DNA of 64,000 bases from Spodoptera frugiperda (Eukaryota > Arthropoda > Insecta > Lepidoptera > Noctuidae): NCBI RefSeq assembly GCF_023101765.2, contig NC_064230.1, positions 558,001-622,000 on the forward strand, in the 5' to 3' direction. The translations under genes were made by a program, and so were the position numbers. The notes under the pieces were generated by a model. The model worked only from the letters and a program-made list of their open reading frames with translations. It ran no database searches and was not told where the DNA came from. Positions 45,052 through 58,409 of this stretch are shown here, piece after piece (the first letter of the stretch is position 1; the number at the start of each line of letters is the position of its first letter).

Positions 45052-45779
45052 ACGTATTTTATTATTCTAATATTGTTTTATGTTAGTTACTAGACTATAT
45101 TATAATATTCTAAATATCAGCTTAGATTTCAGCCATGATCGTCCCCACTGCAGGGCAAAGGCTTTCCTCCCTAGGGATGTGCCGTAACAGGCGTTGCACC
45201 GTGGGGCTCCGGAGCAGGTCTATTAAGAGGACCCGGTGCCCCTTACAGGTGTTGAGTGTGGCCACCGGGGTGGTTTTAGTGAGGTAAAAATCCCATACTC
45301 CCTAGTCTTTTATCCCCAAAAAGCTAGGCGCCTTTTGAAGGTTTCCTCGTCACCAAAAAAAAGGGCAAAGGCTTCCCTACCCTCCTTCCATGTCATGATG
45401 TCTAAATCCCCACCCAAACATGACTAAATATTATGTGTAATTAAATATTCAAAATTTACTACAGTGCCATCTGATATAAAAATCCGGAACTGAACACACT
45501 TTCTCAAAATGCTGTGTGTGGCAACTCTTTGTATTGTACAAAGCAATAAAAAAACCAATATAATAATTATATGAAAAATATAAAAATGAATAAAAATAAA
45601 AGTATTAAATAAAAATAAGAATAAGCCAAGAAATAAGAAACAATCGTAATAATTAAAATCTACTAAATTGGTAGAAAACTTCTACCAGTTTTAGTATAAT
45701 TCCACTCTCCAAAGCTGACAACCCTCAGTTGATATTTTTTTGACACGCCTTGGGATACCTTTCCGATTTTATTTACGAA

Positions 45780-45902
45780 AAATCATATAATTTTGTGTGT
45801 TATTCGACAAAAACTTTGTGAAATATTGTTTATTACGAACTGTTAAATATCCGTGTTAGTGTTTTGTGTGCATAAAACAGCGATAACGTTGCTAAAAATC
45901 AG
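45780..45902 (+). other. Possible non-coding first exon of alpha-catenin
   Basis: The coding start at 48712 is preceded by an acceptor three bases upstream, so the 5' leader must come from elsewhere. The only promoter-like, repeat-free stretch between the neighbouring gene end (44964) and 48700 is 45,690-46,100. It contains a good donor, ATCAG|GTAAAAG, at 45902/45903. The left limit is a guess and no TATA box is evident. Transcript data would decide it. Confidence 0.35.
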
Positions 45903-48711
45903 GTAAAAGTACTCCTACTATGTTGTCAATATATTAAGCAACCAAATTCAATTTCCCATATAATATTTACCGTTCACCAATTATCTCGACTCCTAAATTC
46001 CCCTGTATAATCGATTTGTATTTGTAATTATAACTTATACCCTAAAAACCTAATTTTAACAAAGAAAATACGGAACTATTTACCTAAAATACTATCGATT
46101 GCAAACTTTTGACTCATAGTCTTGAGAAAAAGTTTGTTAAACATGATAATTGCATTGTTAAACAGTGACTCATGATTTACACTTGAAGATTTATAAGTAA
46201 GTGCTTATAAACGAGTACTTTTGTAACGTATTTCTCGATAATTTACTACGAAATAGACATCCGACCTACGAAACACGATATTATATTTCCGATAGCTATA
46301 ATTTTAGTTTTATTTATTACGTTCCAAAGTATTTGTTTATAGTGTTTAGTAAAAGATATGATTATGTTTAACTTATTAGTCTATGGACATTGATTCACGT
46401 ATTGTTTATAATTTTTTTCTTATTGTTATTGCTTTGTAAGTCGCAATGTTACGCGTTTTATCCCCGAAGGGGTAGGCAGAGGTGTATATTACGGCACGTA
46501 ATGCCGCTATACAATGTACACCTACTTTTTACTGTTTATGTTATAAGTTCCATGTAATAGTGGGTTAGCCTATTGCTATGTACTGCACATAATTTGTACT
46601 AATTACTGTTTAATGGTAACTTCAAAGGACCCTTAGCTTCTTATAAAATACTGGGGACTGTAAAATTCTTACCTAATTTAATTATTATGTTATCGGCTTA
46701 CTCACATAACTGTTTGATGAGGAACTCGACTAGTTTCAAGCCATGCTAGAGGCTCATATTCATGAGCAGTATGAGCCAAAGTTTTAATAAAAACAATTTG
46801 TACTATTTGTAGTAATCACTGTTTTTATGTTAAATATATAGCTTCTAATGATAGACTGGGAACTGAAAGGTTCTCACCTAATTTAATTAGTATGTTATCC
46901 ACATTATTATCTGACTGAAATGTGAAATAATTAATTTAGTATGTCTTACAAATGATTCATACCTCATTAAAACCACCCTGATGATTACCATCAACATCTA
47001 TGGACCCTGGGCGCTTTAAAAAGATCAACTTTAGACTAGGCAACACCTATTTATGACACACACTTAATATTAAAAATGTGAGAGTTTGTTTGGTTGGTTG
47101 TTTATCTGTCAATCATGCTGAAACTACTGAACAGATTTTGATGGATAGACAGGGTATGAGCTGGCTTGGGTGATAGGATACTTTTTATGCTACATGAATG
47201 CAGGCGAAACTCTATTAACTACATGGGACTTAGTTATAACACAAATGATGAACAGCAAGTGTACATTGTATAGCAACATTATATTCTGTAGTGTGCACCT
47301 CTGCCTACTCTTCAGGGATAAAAATGCGTGAAGATATGAGCTAAGGATTTCCTACATAGTTATGTTTTATGAAAAGTCTATGTTTAGTAGTTATGTAGGT
47401 GAGAAAATAAAGATTGATTCAGTACAGAGACAGTAGCTATTGTTATACTAAATTGTACGCTTTGTAACGAAGCCATATCTTTTGTAACTCAGTCGGCTCT
47501 AGACAACCAATGGTTACTGTCTCGGTACTGAATCTATTTTTGTCTACTTAACTATAAGTGTGGGAGAGCCATGCTTTGGCACAAATGGGCCGGCTCTACT
47601 GGAGTAATATCACGGCCGAGCAGAAAACTGACATGCAACAACCAAAATACTATGTTTTATTGTTTGAGTGAGGTTACTAGAGGCCTTAATTACCCCCATT
47701 CCCCAACAAACCTTAAATTCCAGCAAAATGCCAGCAATGCACTTGTAACCTCTTGGGTGTTTCGGGTGTCCATTGGCAGTAGTGATTGCTTACCACCAGG
47801 TGGTCCATCTGCTCGTTTACTGGCTTATACCATATAACTATAGAAAAAGAACAATTTAAAGTTCTAATGTTACAACACAATGTTTACACAATAAAGAATG
47901 AATGATTGATAAAAATGAGTCAGCGAGGAGTTGCTATCAGCATTAAATTGTAAGTGAAACAATAGCTTTATTTGATGTTACTAACTAACTATTTCAATAA
48001 AATATGTCAAACAAAGATTTAACTATGACTTACAAATATTTAACATTGTCAAATACATAAAACACTAATAATAATGTAGGACACCAGTTTAAGAGCCAAT
48101 TGATGGCTGAACTTAACTAGTAATGATCTAAGAATTTAAGGGTTGGAATCGGGGATTGGGAAAATTGGGGCGGGGTGTAATGGGGCCTCCGGTAACCTCA
48201 CTCACGCAACGAAACACAACGCAAGCGTTGTTTCAAGTCAGTTTTTGTGAGGCTAAGGTAAGTAGCTGTTTGACGAGGAACTCTACTAGTTTCTAACCAG
48301 GCTATAGGCCCATACTCATTAACACTGAACAGCATTCCGCGACACACAACGTGCAACTGTCGTGCTGAATGCTGTTCACATTCATGAGCCTCTAGCATGG
48401 CTTGAAACTAGTCGAGTTCCTCGTCAAACAGTTACGTGAGTAACTGCCGCACTCAGAGACATTTAATGATTACTTAAACTATTCCTTAGTAACGATTTTG
48501 TATCGAAAACAATTGCTAAGGACTGGGTTAAGTAACCATTAAATGACTCTGGGTGCGGCGGTAAGTATATTATCGTATAATAATTTAACTAGTATATCTC
48601 ACTAAAGTTACAATACGATTGTAACTTTTGTATAAGATAATAAGCTACTTAACAAAAACAAATTACCAAAAATGTTCTAACCACCTTCTCATTTCTCGCG
48701 TTCCACCAGCC

Positions 48712-51700
48712 ATGGCGACGATGACGGACCAGTACGGCACCACGGGGACTCTGACCCTGAAGTGGGACCCCCGCAACCTGGAGATACGGACCATGTCGGT
48801 GGAGAGGACGCTGGAACCTCTCGTCCTGCAGGTCACTACGTTGGTCAACAGCAAGGATCGGGATGCTAAGAAGAAGAGGCGTGAGTATTTTACTTGATAG
48901 TTTACCTTATAAGAGTGGGGGAGCCATGCTTCGGCACTGCTGGGCCGGCTCGACCGGAGTGATACTACGGCCGAGCAGAAAATCGATGTGACACAACGCT
49001 TGCGTTGTGTGAGTGAGGTTACCGGAGGCCCAAATACCTCCTTCCCAATCTTCTCAATCCCCGATTTCCTAATACCCTATTCCTAACACCCAAAAGGTCG
49101 TCGTATAAGTGAGGTTACCGGAGGTCCAATTACTCTGCTTCCTAGTTCCCCAACAACCCTTAAATTTCTAACCTAAAAGAAACGCCGACAACGCACTTAT
49201 AACTCCTGTGGTGCTTCAAGTGTCGATGGGCGGCGGCGATTGTATTAGCAATAGGTGATCCGTCCAATCCGTAAGATACGTGCTATGGATGGCTATCCTA
49301 CTATCCATACATCACACACTCGAGCTGCACATCTTCCTCGCACAGCTACATAGCTTAGTATCAGTGGAAACAGTCACATAATTTCACAGTTTAGCTATCT
49401 AGACACACGGCAGTGTGTCCGCCAAGTTCGAGCAAAAAAACCGACACACCGGCCGTGGGTTATATTACACGGACCATTTCGGGCCAAGTTCGACCCACCT
49501 ATAACTCAAAATCTATTTTATCTACGCATATGAAATTTCTAGTATCTATCGAGATCTACTTACTTATCTAAAATACAAAATTTCATTAATGTACCTATTG
49601 TAGATCTTGAGATATTGACGTCAGAAAATCGCTATTTTTACTATACACTCACTGACTGACTCACTCACTCATCAAAAACCTAGACCACTTCCAATAGTCG
49701 TATTGACTTGAAATTTGGCATGGAGGTAGGTCTTTAGGTCAAGGTAAAGGAAAAAATCTGAAAATGGCCAAGTGTGAGTCGGTTTTAAAAATAATGAAGG
49801 TGTAAATTCATACCCCTAAGGAACTAAAACAAAAAAATTATCTATATCTTCCAATGGTCGTACCGACCTAAAATTCGTTACGAAGGTTTGTATTTAGTCA
49901 AAGTAAAGTAAAATAAGAAAAAAAGAAAATAAACCTTACAAAAATAAATGAAATCCCACCCAAAACATAAGTGTGAAAGGATGCCAAGTTCGATAATATT
50001 GGAATGCTTCGCCTATAAAAGAAGTGAGATCTAAATAAGTATGTACCAAGTTCCATACACAGACCTCAGTTAAAAATGATATAACTTGGCAAGTTTTAAT
50101 AGAAAATTATATACTTGACTCATTGCGTTGAGTAGGTTTATAACAAAGTGTGTGAAAACTTGCCAACTTGTTATATCATTTTTAACTGAGGTCTGTGTAT
50201 GGAACTTGGTACATACTTATTTAGATCTCACTTCTTTTATAGGCGAAGCATTCCAATATTATCGAACTTGGCATCCTTTCACATTTATGTTTTGGGTGGT
50301 TACATCTTCGTAGCATAATTACATAGCATATCTCTGGAAAGTGGAAAAGCCCACCTATTTTTCTTTTATTTAAATAACAATCACTACATAGTATAAAACA
50401 AAGTCGCTTTCACTGTCCCTATGTCCCTTTGTACGTTTAAATCTTTAAAACTACGCAACGGATTTTGATGCGGTTTGTTTAATAGATAGAGTGATTCAAG
50501 AGGAAGGTTTATATGTATAATATAACGTTTGCATTATATAATTTATTTAATTGTCATTGAGTTTTAACCCAAAACTTCCACATTTCTCAACTACAAACGA
50601 CACCTTACCTTACCTCCGCAGCCGGTAAATCCAAGCGTGCGAGCGCGCTGGTGGCGACGGTGGAGCGGGCGACGGAGATCTTCATCGAGCGGGGACAGAC
50701 CATCGCGTACGAGAACCCGGAGATCACGCAGCAGATGCTGACCGCCGTCGAGGAAGTACGGAAGGCTGGTATGTGGTTGTTGCAGTAGTCTTTTTAAACC
50801 TTTCGAGGCCCGTTTTAAACTTTAATGCTGGGGCCACACTAATGGAATATGCCATTTGATTTTTTTATGTTAAATGGGCCGACGTTTGGCCGCTATCTCG
50901 TCTGATGGTAAGTGATGATGCGGCCTATGATGGAGCACGTCTGCCCATAAGCAACCTAAACCTACCTGATTATGGCGATAATTGATGTTTGTACGAACAT
51001 TTAAAGTTCATAATCGTTCATTTGTTTTCCAAATCAATGGTATATTCCATTAGTCCTAGCATATACCTATACCCTTCCATAAGGGGATGGGTAAAATTTC
51101 ACATGTTTATGAAAGAAAAACAAACACTGTTTGGCGAGCAAGGGTAGCTCGCCGCCCCAACAGAACCAGGCGCATCGCGTTCCGCGCGCGCCTCAAAGAG
51201 CCATCAGACAACCACAGATGGGGCCCAGTAGGGCTGATGCCTGATCTAGAGCCGCAGACTCCTTAGCGCGGTAACCCACCGCGGTTATAAGCGGGCTTCA
51301 GCTATAAGCAGCAGTAGGAACGGGGTGGTTTTTAGTCAGTCAGAGTCTGATGCTCCCTCTCGCCACCTCTCGCTCACCCAAGGCGGGAAAAGTTATATGA
51401 TCCCCCCAGATGGTTTGGGGGGGGAGGCAAAACCATTATACAACAATTTTGGAATAAAAATAATGTGTTTAATACCTTATCATCTATCCTCTATCCATCA
51501 ACAGGAGCGGCAATGAGCCTAGCAGCCCGGGAGTTCTCGGAGGAGCCGTGCGCGTCATCTGTCCGCGGGGGGATGGTCCGCGCGGCGCGGGCGCTGCTGT
51601 GCGCCGTGACCCGCCTGCTCATACTGGCAGACATGGTCGATGTGCATCTACTGCTTAACAAGCTTAATACTGTGAGTATTGTAAAGTTATTCCTAGTGCA

Positions 51701-54700
51701 CTAGCATAATTATTGATTAATACTTATTTGTGGCTGTTTCATGTAAATTATTTTGTGAAATAAAGGATTATTATAAGTAAGTAGGCTCACTGGGGGAGAG
51801 AGACGGAGCTATGTAGGTGTATAGCTCCGTCCCTCTTGCACTGCTTAACAAGCTCAATACTGTGAGTACTGGGGGAGGGGGAGCTATGTGGGTGTATAGC
51901 TCCGTCCCTCTTGCACTGCTCAACAAGCTCAATGCTGTGAATATTGGCGACATTTTTATGATGTAAAGGGTAACTATTTGATTTGGTTGAATTGGAGCTT
52001 GAAACGGGATATTTTCCATGTTTATTTATGTCTATGAGTTTCCGATGTTTCGGCACTGTTGCAAGCGCCATGATCACGGATGAACTGTTTCAAGTTCCAA
52101 TTCTAGTGTTAGTGACCATGTCAGTTTAAAAACTATTTGGTTGTTTTTGATAAAACTGTGGAAATAACTATCTGCTAAGCGTGCTTTTCCACCAGAGATG
52201 TGCTATGTAATTATGCTAAGAACACGTAATAGTTATTCTGTGAAAATATGTAACCGTTTCCTCTGATACTAAAATATATAGATGTGCGAGGAAGATGCGA
52301 TGTACATATCGATAGTAGGGTAGCCATCCATAGCACACATATTTCCATATAAAAAACATAGCTTAGATGAGTCCGTCTCCACCAATGCTAAGCTATGTGT
52401 ACCAATGAATATGATTGGTGGAAGCCAAACGCATCCACAGCAACGTAGCATAGCACATATCTGATGGAAAAGCACATTTTGTTTTCTTTATATTGTAATA
52501 TTTGCTTTGACGTTACTTGTCAAAAGTGCCTTCCCGGTCTATTTGAAATACATAACTTTGACTTTGACTTTAAACATCCTCCCCACAGGTGGAAAACGAC
52601 TTAGACAAGTTGAAATCGGCCTCCTCCCAGTCCGAGCTACTGGAGTCAGCTCGCCAATTCGGCCGCTCGGCGTCGGAGCTCGCCGCGCAGGTAGGTCGAA
52701 ACAATGTAACCAAGTATTGTATTGTAAATCTGATTGAAAAAGAGTAACCTATGGAGTTTCTTGCTCGTTCTTCTCCATAGGAATCTACACTTTGGAACGA
52801 GCAAATAGAGCAACTAGAGGACTGACCGACAGACAGACGTTATTAATATTATTATATTTGCTTTGACGTTCAAAAGTGCCTTTCTGGTCTATTTGAAATA
52901 AATGATTTTGACTTTGACTTTGACAGGCAGCTAAACGACAGCGCGAGCTAAAGGAGCCGAGAATGAAGGATGAGCTCGCCGCCGCCAGGGCCGTGCTGAA
53001 GAAGCACTCTACTATGCTGCTTACTGCTTCTAAGGTTTGTTAATATACTATACTATATACTAGCGACCCGCCCCAGCTTCGCATGGGTGCAATGGTGATA
53101 TTTTATGCATGTATAACCCTTCATATAATCCTTCTTCTTGAATCACTCTGTCTATGAAAAAAACCGCATTAAAATCCGTTGATTGAATAGTTTTAAAGAT
53201 TTAGGCTTACAAAGAGACATTGGGACAGAGAGAGCGACTTTGTTTTGTAGATGAGAGAGATGCGAAAATGTTTGAAATAAAAATTAATACTTTATATTCC
53301 CGTCGAATCGTGAACAATACAAAATCAAACCCCCTATAAGTGTCCACTGCTAACCAAAGGCCTCTTCTCACACGGAGGTTTGAGCATTAATCACCACGCT
53401 TGCTCAATGCGTGGCGATTTCAAACTTATAATTGGAAATTATAAGTCCAGGTTTCCTCACGATGTTTTCCTTCACCGTTTGTCAGTGGTGTCTAAATAAT
53501 CTTAGATAGTACATATAACTCGGAAAAAGTCACATTGGTACTTGTACCCTACACCTAAAAACCAAACCTAGTTTTCAAAAAAAAAACAAAAATGTTTTTG
53601 AAAAAGGCTTCGAGTGGTTTAGGTTTCGAACGGTAAGCTGTTGGTAGGTTTCGAACCCGTACCCTCAAACCCTCATGCATGAGAAGCTGACGTCTCCAAC
53701 CTCCGGGCCACCACGACTTAGACAATAATAATTAGGCTTTAGTTATAGGTCTCCAAAAGGATATATATATACAACGTGTAACAAAATACCCATATACATC
53801 AAGAAGCACTGATGAATACATGTTAAATAGAATCTTCAAAGTTTCAGCTTAAATGTATATACAACGTGTAACAAAATACCTATATACATCAAGAAGCGCT
53901 GATGAATACATGTTAAATAGAATCTTCAAAGTTTCAGCTTAAATGTATACAATGTGATAGGGGCGAGACTTCTAACCCGTTAAGGCTGAGTTCTACACCT
54001 AATTTTATCGACAAAAGTTGGGGGTCGAAGTGGTCGAATCCCCTCCCCTAAAAGTTATGGCTATTTTAATATTTTTTTTACTTTTTTAATATCAAAGGTT
54101 GTATGCGTCGTAGAAACAAAAAAAAAAAAACGACAAACGGTACCTAATAACCTTGGCTAACTAATTCATTACTTTTTTCATATGTTTGATAATGTTTTGG
54201 TGAGAAAATAAATCATTTGTGAATTATTTTTACGGAAAAAATCACTATTTTTCAATATTTTCAATTAGGGGTTCAACCCCCCATATTATTATTTTTGTCG
54301 ATAAAATTAGATGTAGTATTCAGCCTTAACGGGTTAGAAGTCCCACGCCTATCACATTGTATACAACGTGTAACAAAATACCTATATACATCAAGAAGAG
54401 CTGATGAAGACAGCTTGAATAGAATCTCTACAAAGTTTCAGCTCAAAATACGTTTTAAAAAAATTGGTACCACATACTTTATATCGCATGGTTCTTGATT
54501 TCAAATCATACAAACGTGTCACAAAGCTACAGGGGTCACTCGGTGATATTACGAAACATTTCTTCTGTAAATCTGATCGTCTAGTACCTGTCTACCTAAT
54601 TTTGAAACGCGGCGGCGCAATTGGAAAAATTTATATCTTCGTTCCATGAAAACATGAGTTTAAAAACTCTTCCCGTATCGTTTGTTATGTTGTCTAGAAA

Positions 54701-55018
54701 CCGTGCACTTGATATGTATACCCCTTTTTGTTACACCGTGTATATTTTAATTTGTCGTAATAAATGGAAATATTGTACGAAGTCATGCGAAGTTTCGTCC
54801 CAAACTTCGTTTTTCGTTGAATTAGAGTAGGCCCCCAGGTCTCATATTATGATAATGTTATATGTTTCCCCCTCCCCCTTAGGTATACGTCCGTCACCCG
54901 GAGCTGGCTGCGGCGAAGGCCAACCGCGACTACGTTTTGCGCGCCGTCTGCAGCGCCGTCGACAGCATCTCCGCCGTCGCCAAGGGACAACCCATCCCCG
55001 TCGTCGGTACGTATACGT

Positions 55019-55063
<45 letters not shown>

Positions 55064-55284
55064 CTACGTGCTGCGCGCCGTCTGCAGCGCCGTCGACAGC
55101 ATCTCCGCCGTCGCCAAGGGACAACCCATCCCCGTCGTCGGTACGTATACGTAGGGAGAGAGAGAGAGAGAGAGAGAGAGAGTGACTACGTGCTGCGCGC
55201 CGTCTGCAGCGCCGTCGACAGCATCTCCGCCGTCGCCAAGGGACAACCCATCCCCGTCGTCGGTACGTATACGTAGGGAGAGAG

Positions 55285-55332
<48 letters not shown>

Positions 55333-55421
55333 CTACGTGCTGCGCGCCGTCTGCAGCGCCGTCGACAGCATCTCCGCCGTCGCCAAGGGACAACCCATCC
55401 CCGTCGTCGGTACGTATACGT

Positions 55422-55456
<35 letters not shown>

Positions 55457-55544
55457 CTACGTGCTGCGCGCCGTCTGCAGCGCCGTCGACAGCATCTCCG
55501 CCGTCGCCAAGGGACAACCCATCCCCGTCGTCGGTACGTATACG

Positions 55545-55579
<35 letters not shown>

Positions 55580-55668
55580 CTACGTGCTGCGCGCCGTCTG
55601 CAGCGCCGTCGACAGCATCTCCGCCGTCGCCAAGGGACAACCCATCCCCGTCGTCGGTACGTATACGT

Positions 55669-55703
<35 letters not shown>

Positions 55704-55792
55704 CTACGTGCTGCGCGCCGTCTGCAGCGCCGTCGACAGCATCTCCGCCGTCGCCAAGGGACAACCCATCCCCGTCGTCGGTACGTATACGT

Positions 55793-55827
<35 letters not shown>

Positions 55828-55916
55828 CTACGTGCTGCGCGCCGTCTGCAGCGCCGTCGACAGCATCTCCGCCGTCGCCAAGGGACAACCCATCCCCGTC
55901 GTCGGTACGTATACGT

Positions 55917-55951
<35 letters not shown>

Positions 55952-56040
55952 CTACGTGCTGCGCGCCGTCTGCAGCGCCGTCGACAGCATCTCCGCCGTC
56001 GCCAAGGGACAACCCATCCCCGTCGTCGGTACGTATACGT

Positions 56041-56077
<37 letters not shown>

Positions 56078-56166
56078 CTACGTGCTGCGCGCCGTCTGCA
56101 GCGCCGTCGACAGCATCTCCGCCGTCGCCAAGGGACAACCCATCCCCGTCGTCGGTACGTATACGT

Positions 56167-56201
<35 letters not shown>

Positions 56202-56290
56202 CTACGTGCTGCGCGCCGTCTGCAGCGCCGTCGACAGCATCTCCGCCGTCGCCAAGGGACAACCCATCCCCGTCGTCGGTACGTATACGT

Positions 56291-56325
<35 letters not shown>

Positions 56326-56414
56326 CTACGTGCTCCGCGCCGTCTGCAGCGCCGTCGACAGCATCTCCGCCGTCGCCAAGGGACAACCCATCCCCGTCGT
56401 CGGTACGTATACGT

Positions 56415-56451
<37 letters not shown>

Positions 56452-56540
56452 CTACGTGCTGCGCGCCGTCTGCAGCGCCGTCGACAGCATCTCCGCCGTC
56501 GCCAAGGGACAACCCATCCCCGTCGTCGGTACGTATACGT

Positions 56541-56577
<37 letters not shown>

Positions 56578-56666
56578 CTACGTGCTGCGCGCCGTCTGCA
56601 GCGCCGTCGACAGCATCTCCGCCGTCGCCAAGGGACAACCCATCCCCGTCGTCGGTACGTATACGT

Positions 56667-56723
<57 letters not shown>

Positions 56724-58367
56724 CTACGTGCTGCGCGCCGTCTGCAGCGCCGTCGACAGGTGAGAAAGAGAAAGAGAATGAGAAAGAGAATGAGAAAGAG
56801 AATGAGAATGAGAAAGATAGAGACAGAAAGAGAATGGGAGTGAAAGAGAAATTGAGAGAGTGAGAAAGAAAGAGAAATATCATGAAGGGCATAATTTTAA
56901 TGTCACGCCTTTGTCTGCTGTCTTCAATTCCCGAACGGAACAATTTTTTGTGTGATTTACAATTAACGATCGCTTCATGTCTGTGTGTCATGTGTATGTG
57001 AACTTGTATGTTTGTAAACGCACCCACGACACAGGAGAAAATACTAGTACAAGGCAATGTTTAAGAAAGAAAATAATTATTTATTCTATGCGAGAATCGA
57101 AGGCCTAACAACTCAGCTATTGCCCTAATGCCACCAATCTTTTCTGCTCTATTTATTGTTAACTTAGTTTTATAATATTTTGGTATATAAAAATACAAAA
57201 ATACATACATTTTCGAAAACATCACATTGGTTTTTGTTGCCCTAAAAACTAGGCCATTGCGCTAATCGCATCATCAATTTTTATTGTAAACTAGTTCACC
57301 CGGCAAACTTCGTACCATCTCAAGTATTTTATTCTCACCTTTTTAACCTTCCCTGGACTTCCACAACTAGTTCAAGACCAAAATTAGCCAAATCGGTCCA
57401 GCCGTTCTTGAGTTTTAGCGAGACTAACGAACAGCAATTGATTTTTATATACAACGTGTAACAAAATACCCATATACATCAAGAAGCCCTGATGAATACA
57501 GGTTGAATAGAGTCGCTACACGAAGTTTCAGCTGAAAATACGTTTAAAAAAAAATTGTACCAAAAACTTGGTATCGCATAGTTCTTGATTTTAAATCATA
57601 CAAACGTGTCACAACACTACAGGGATAACTCGCTAATATTACGAAACATTTCTTCTGTCAATCTGATCGTCTAGAACTTGTCTACCTAATTTTGAATCAC
57701 GCGGCGGCGCGATTTGAAAAATTCATAACTTGGTACCATGAAACCATGAGTTTAAAAACCTTTTCCGTATCGTTTGTTATGTTATCTAGAAACCGTGCAA
57801 TTGATATGTATACCTCCTTATTGTTACACGTTGTATAGAGACTTAGTTTTATTTGATTTGGTTACAGGTGGCAACCGTCCCGTGGAAGGTCCGGGCGAAC
57901 TGGCGCAGGCTCTCGATGATTTCGATGTAAGTCATTAATATAATAGTAATTAAATATTCTAAATTAAAAGCTAGCTATAAACCTCTTAGGCTTTAGGTTT
58001 TATATGTATACTAGCGGACCCGACAGACGTTGTCCTGTCTACACGTTAATTTGAAAATTTTATTCTTTTTTTAATAAGCTAAAACATTCTGGACCTTTTT
58101 GATGAAAATTATTATTCAAATGTTATGACAATATCTAACGTCATTAATATTTGACACTGCGATGGTAGCGCCGTCCGTCGGATCCGATGTAAAACATTCC
58201 AAAATCAACAACTACTAATAAATTAAAAATTAATTAAAAAAACATTGTCCAGCGGACAAAATTGTGAATCTAAACCATTCTCAGATCCTCTTGAACACAC
58301 ACAAAAAGTTTCATCAAAATCCGTCTAGTCGTTTAAGAGGAGTTCAGTGACATACACACGTACAGAA

Positions 58368-58409
<42 letters not shown>

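Larger units (their letters stand above)
44965..48711. repeat. Spacer and alpha-catenin leader intron
   Basis: 3' UTR to about 45070; a transposon fragment 45133-45440 ('gatcgtccccactgcagggc'); unique AT-rich sequence 45450-46430 with the possible leader exon; SINE 46455-46600; half MITE Q 46680-46780; SINE end 47203-47335; K 47552-47838 and 48130-48262; MITE Q 48252-48600 interrupted by MITE V. Confidence 0.5.

Noticed and set aside
48130..49262. GC-rich open frames near alpha-catenin exon 1 as extra exons
   Set aside because: They are K-repeats seen over twenty times in the window.
54930..57057. Overlapping open frames with SLSLSL and RERERE runs on both strands
   Set aside because: They are the GA/CT tracts and exon-6 copies of the minisatellite read in all frames.
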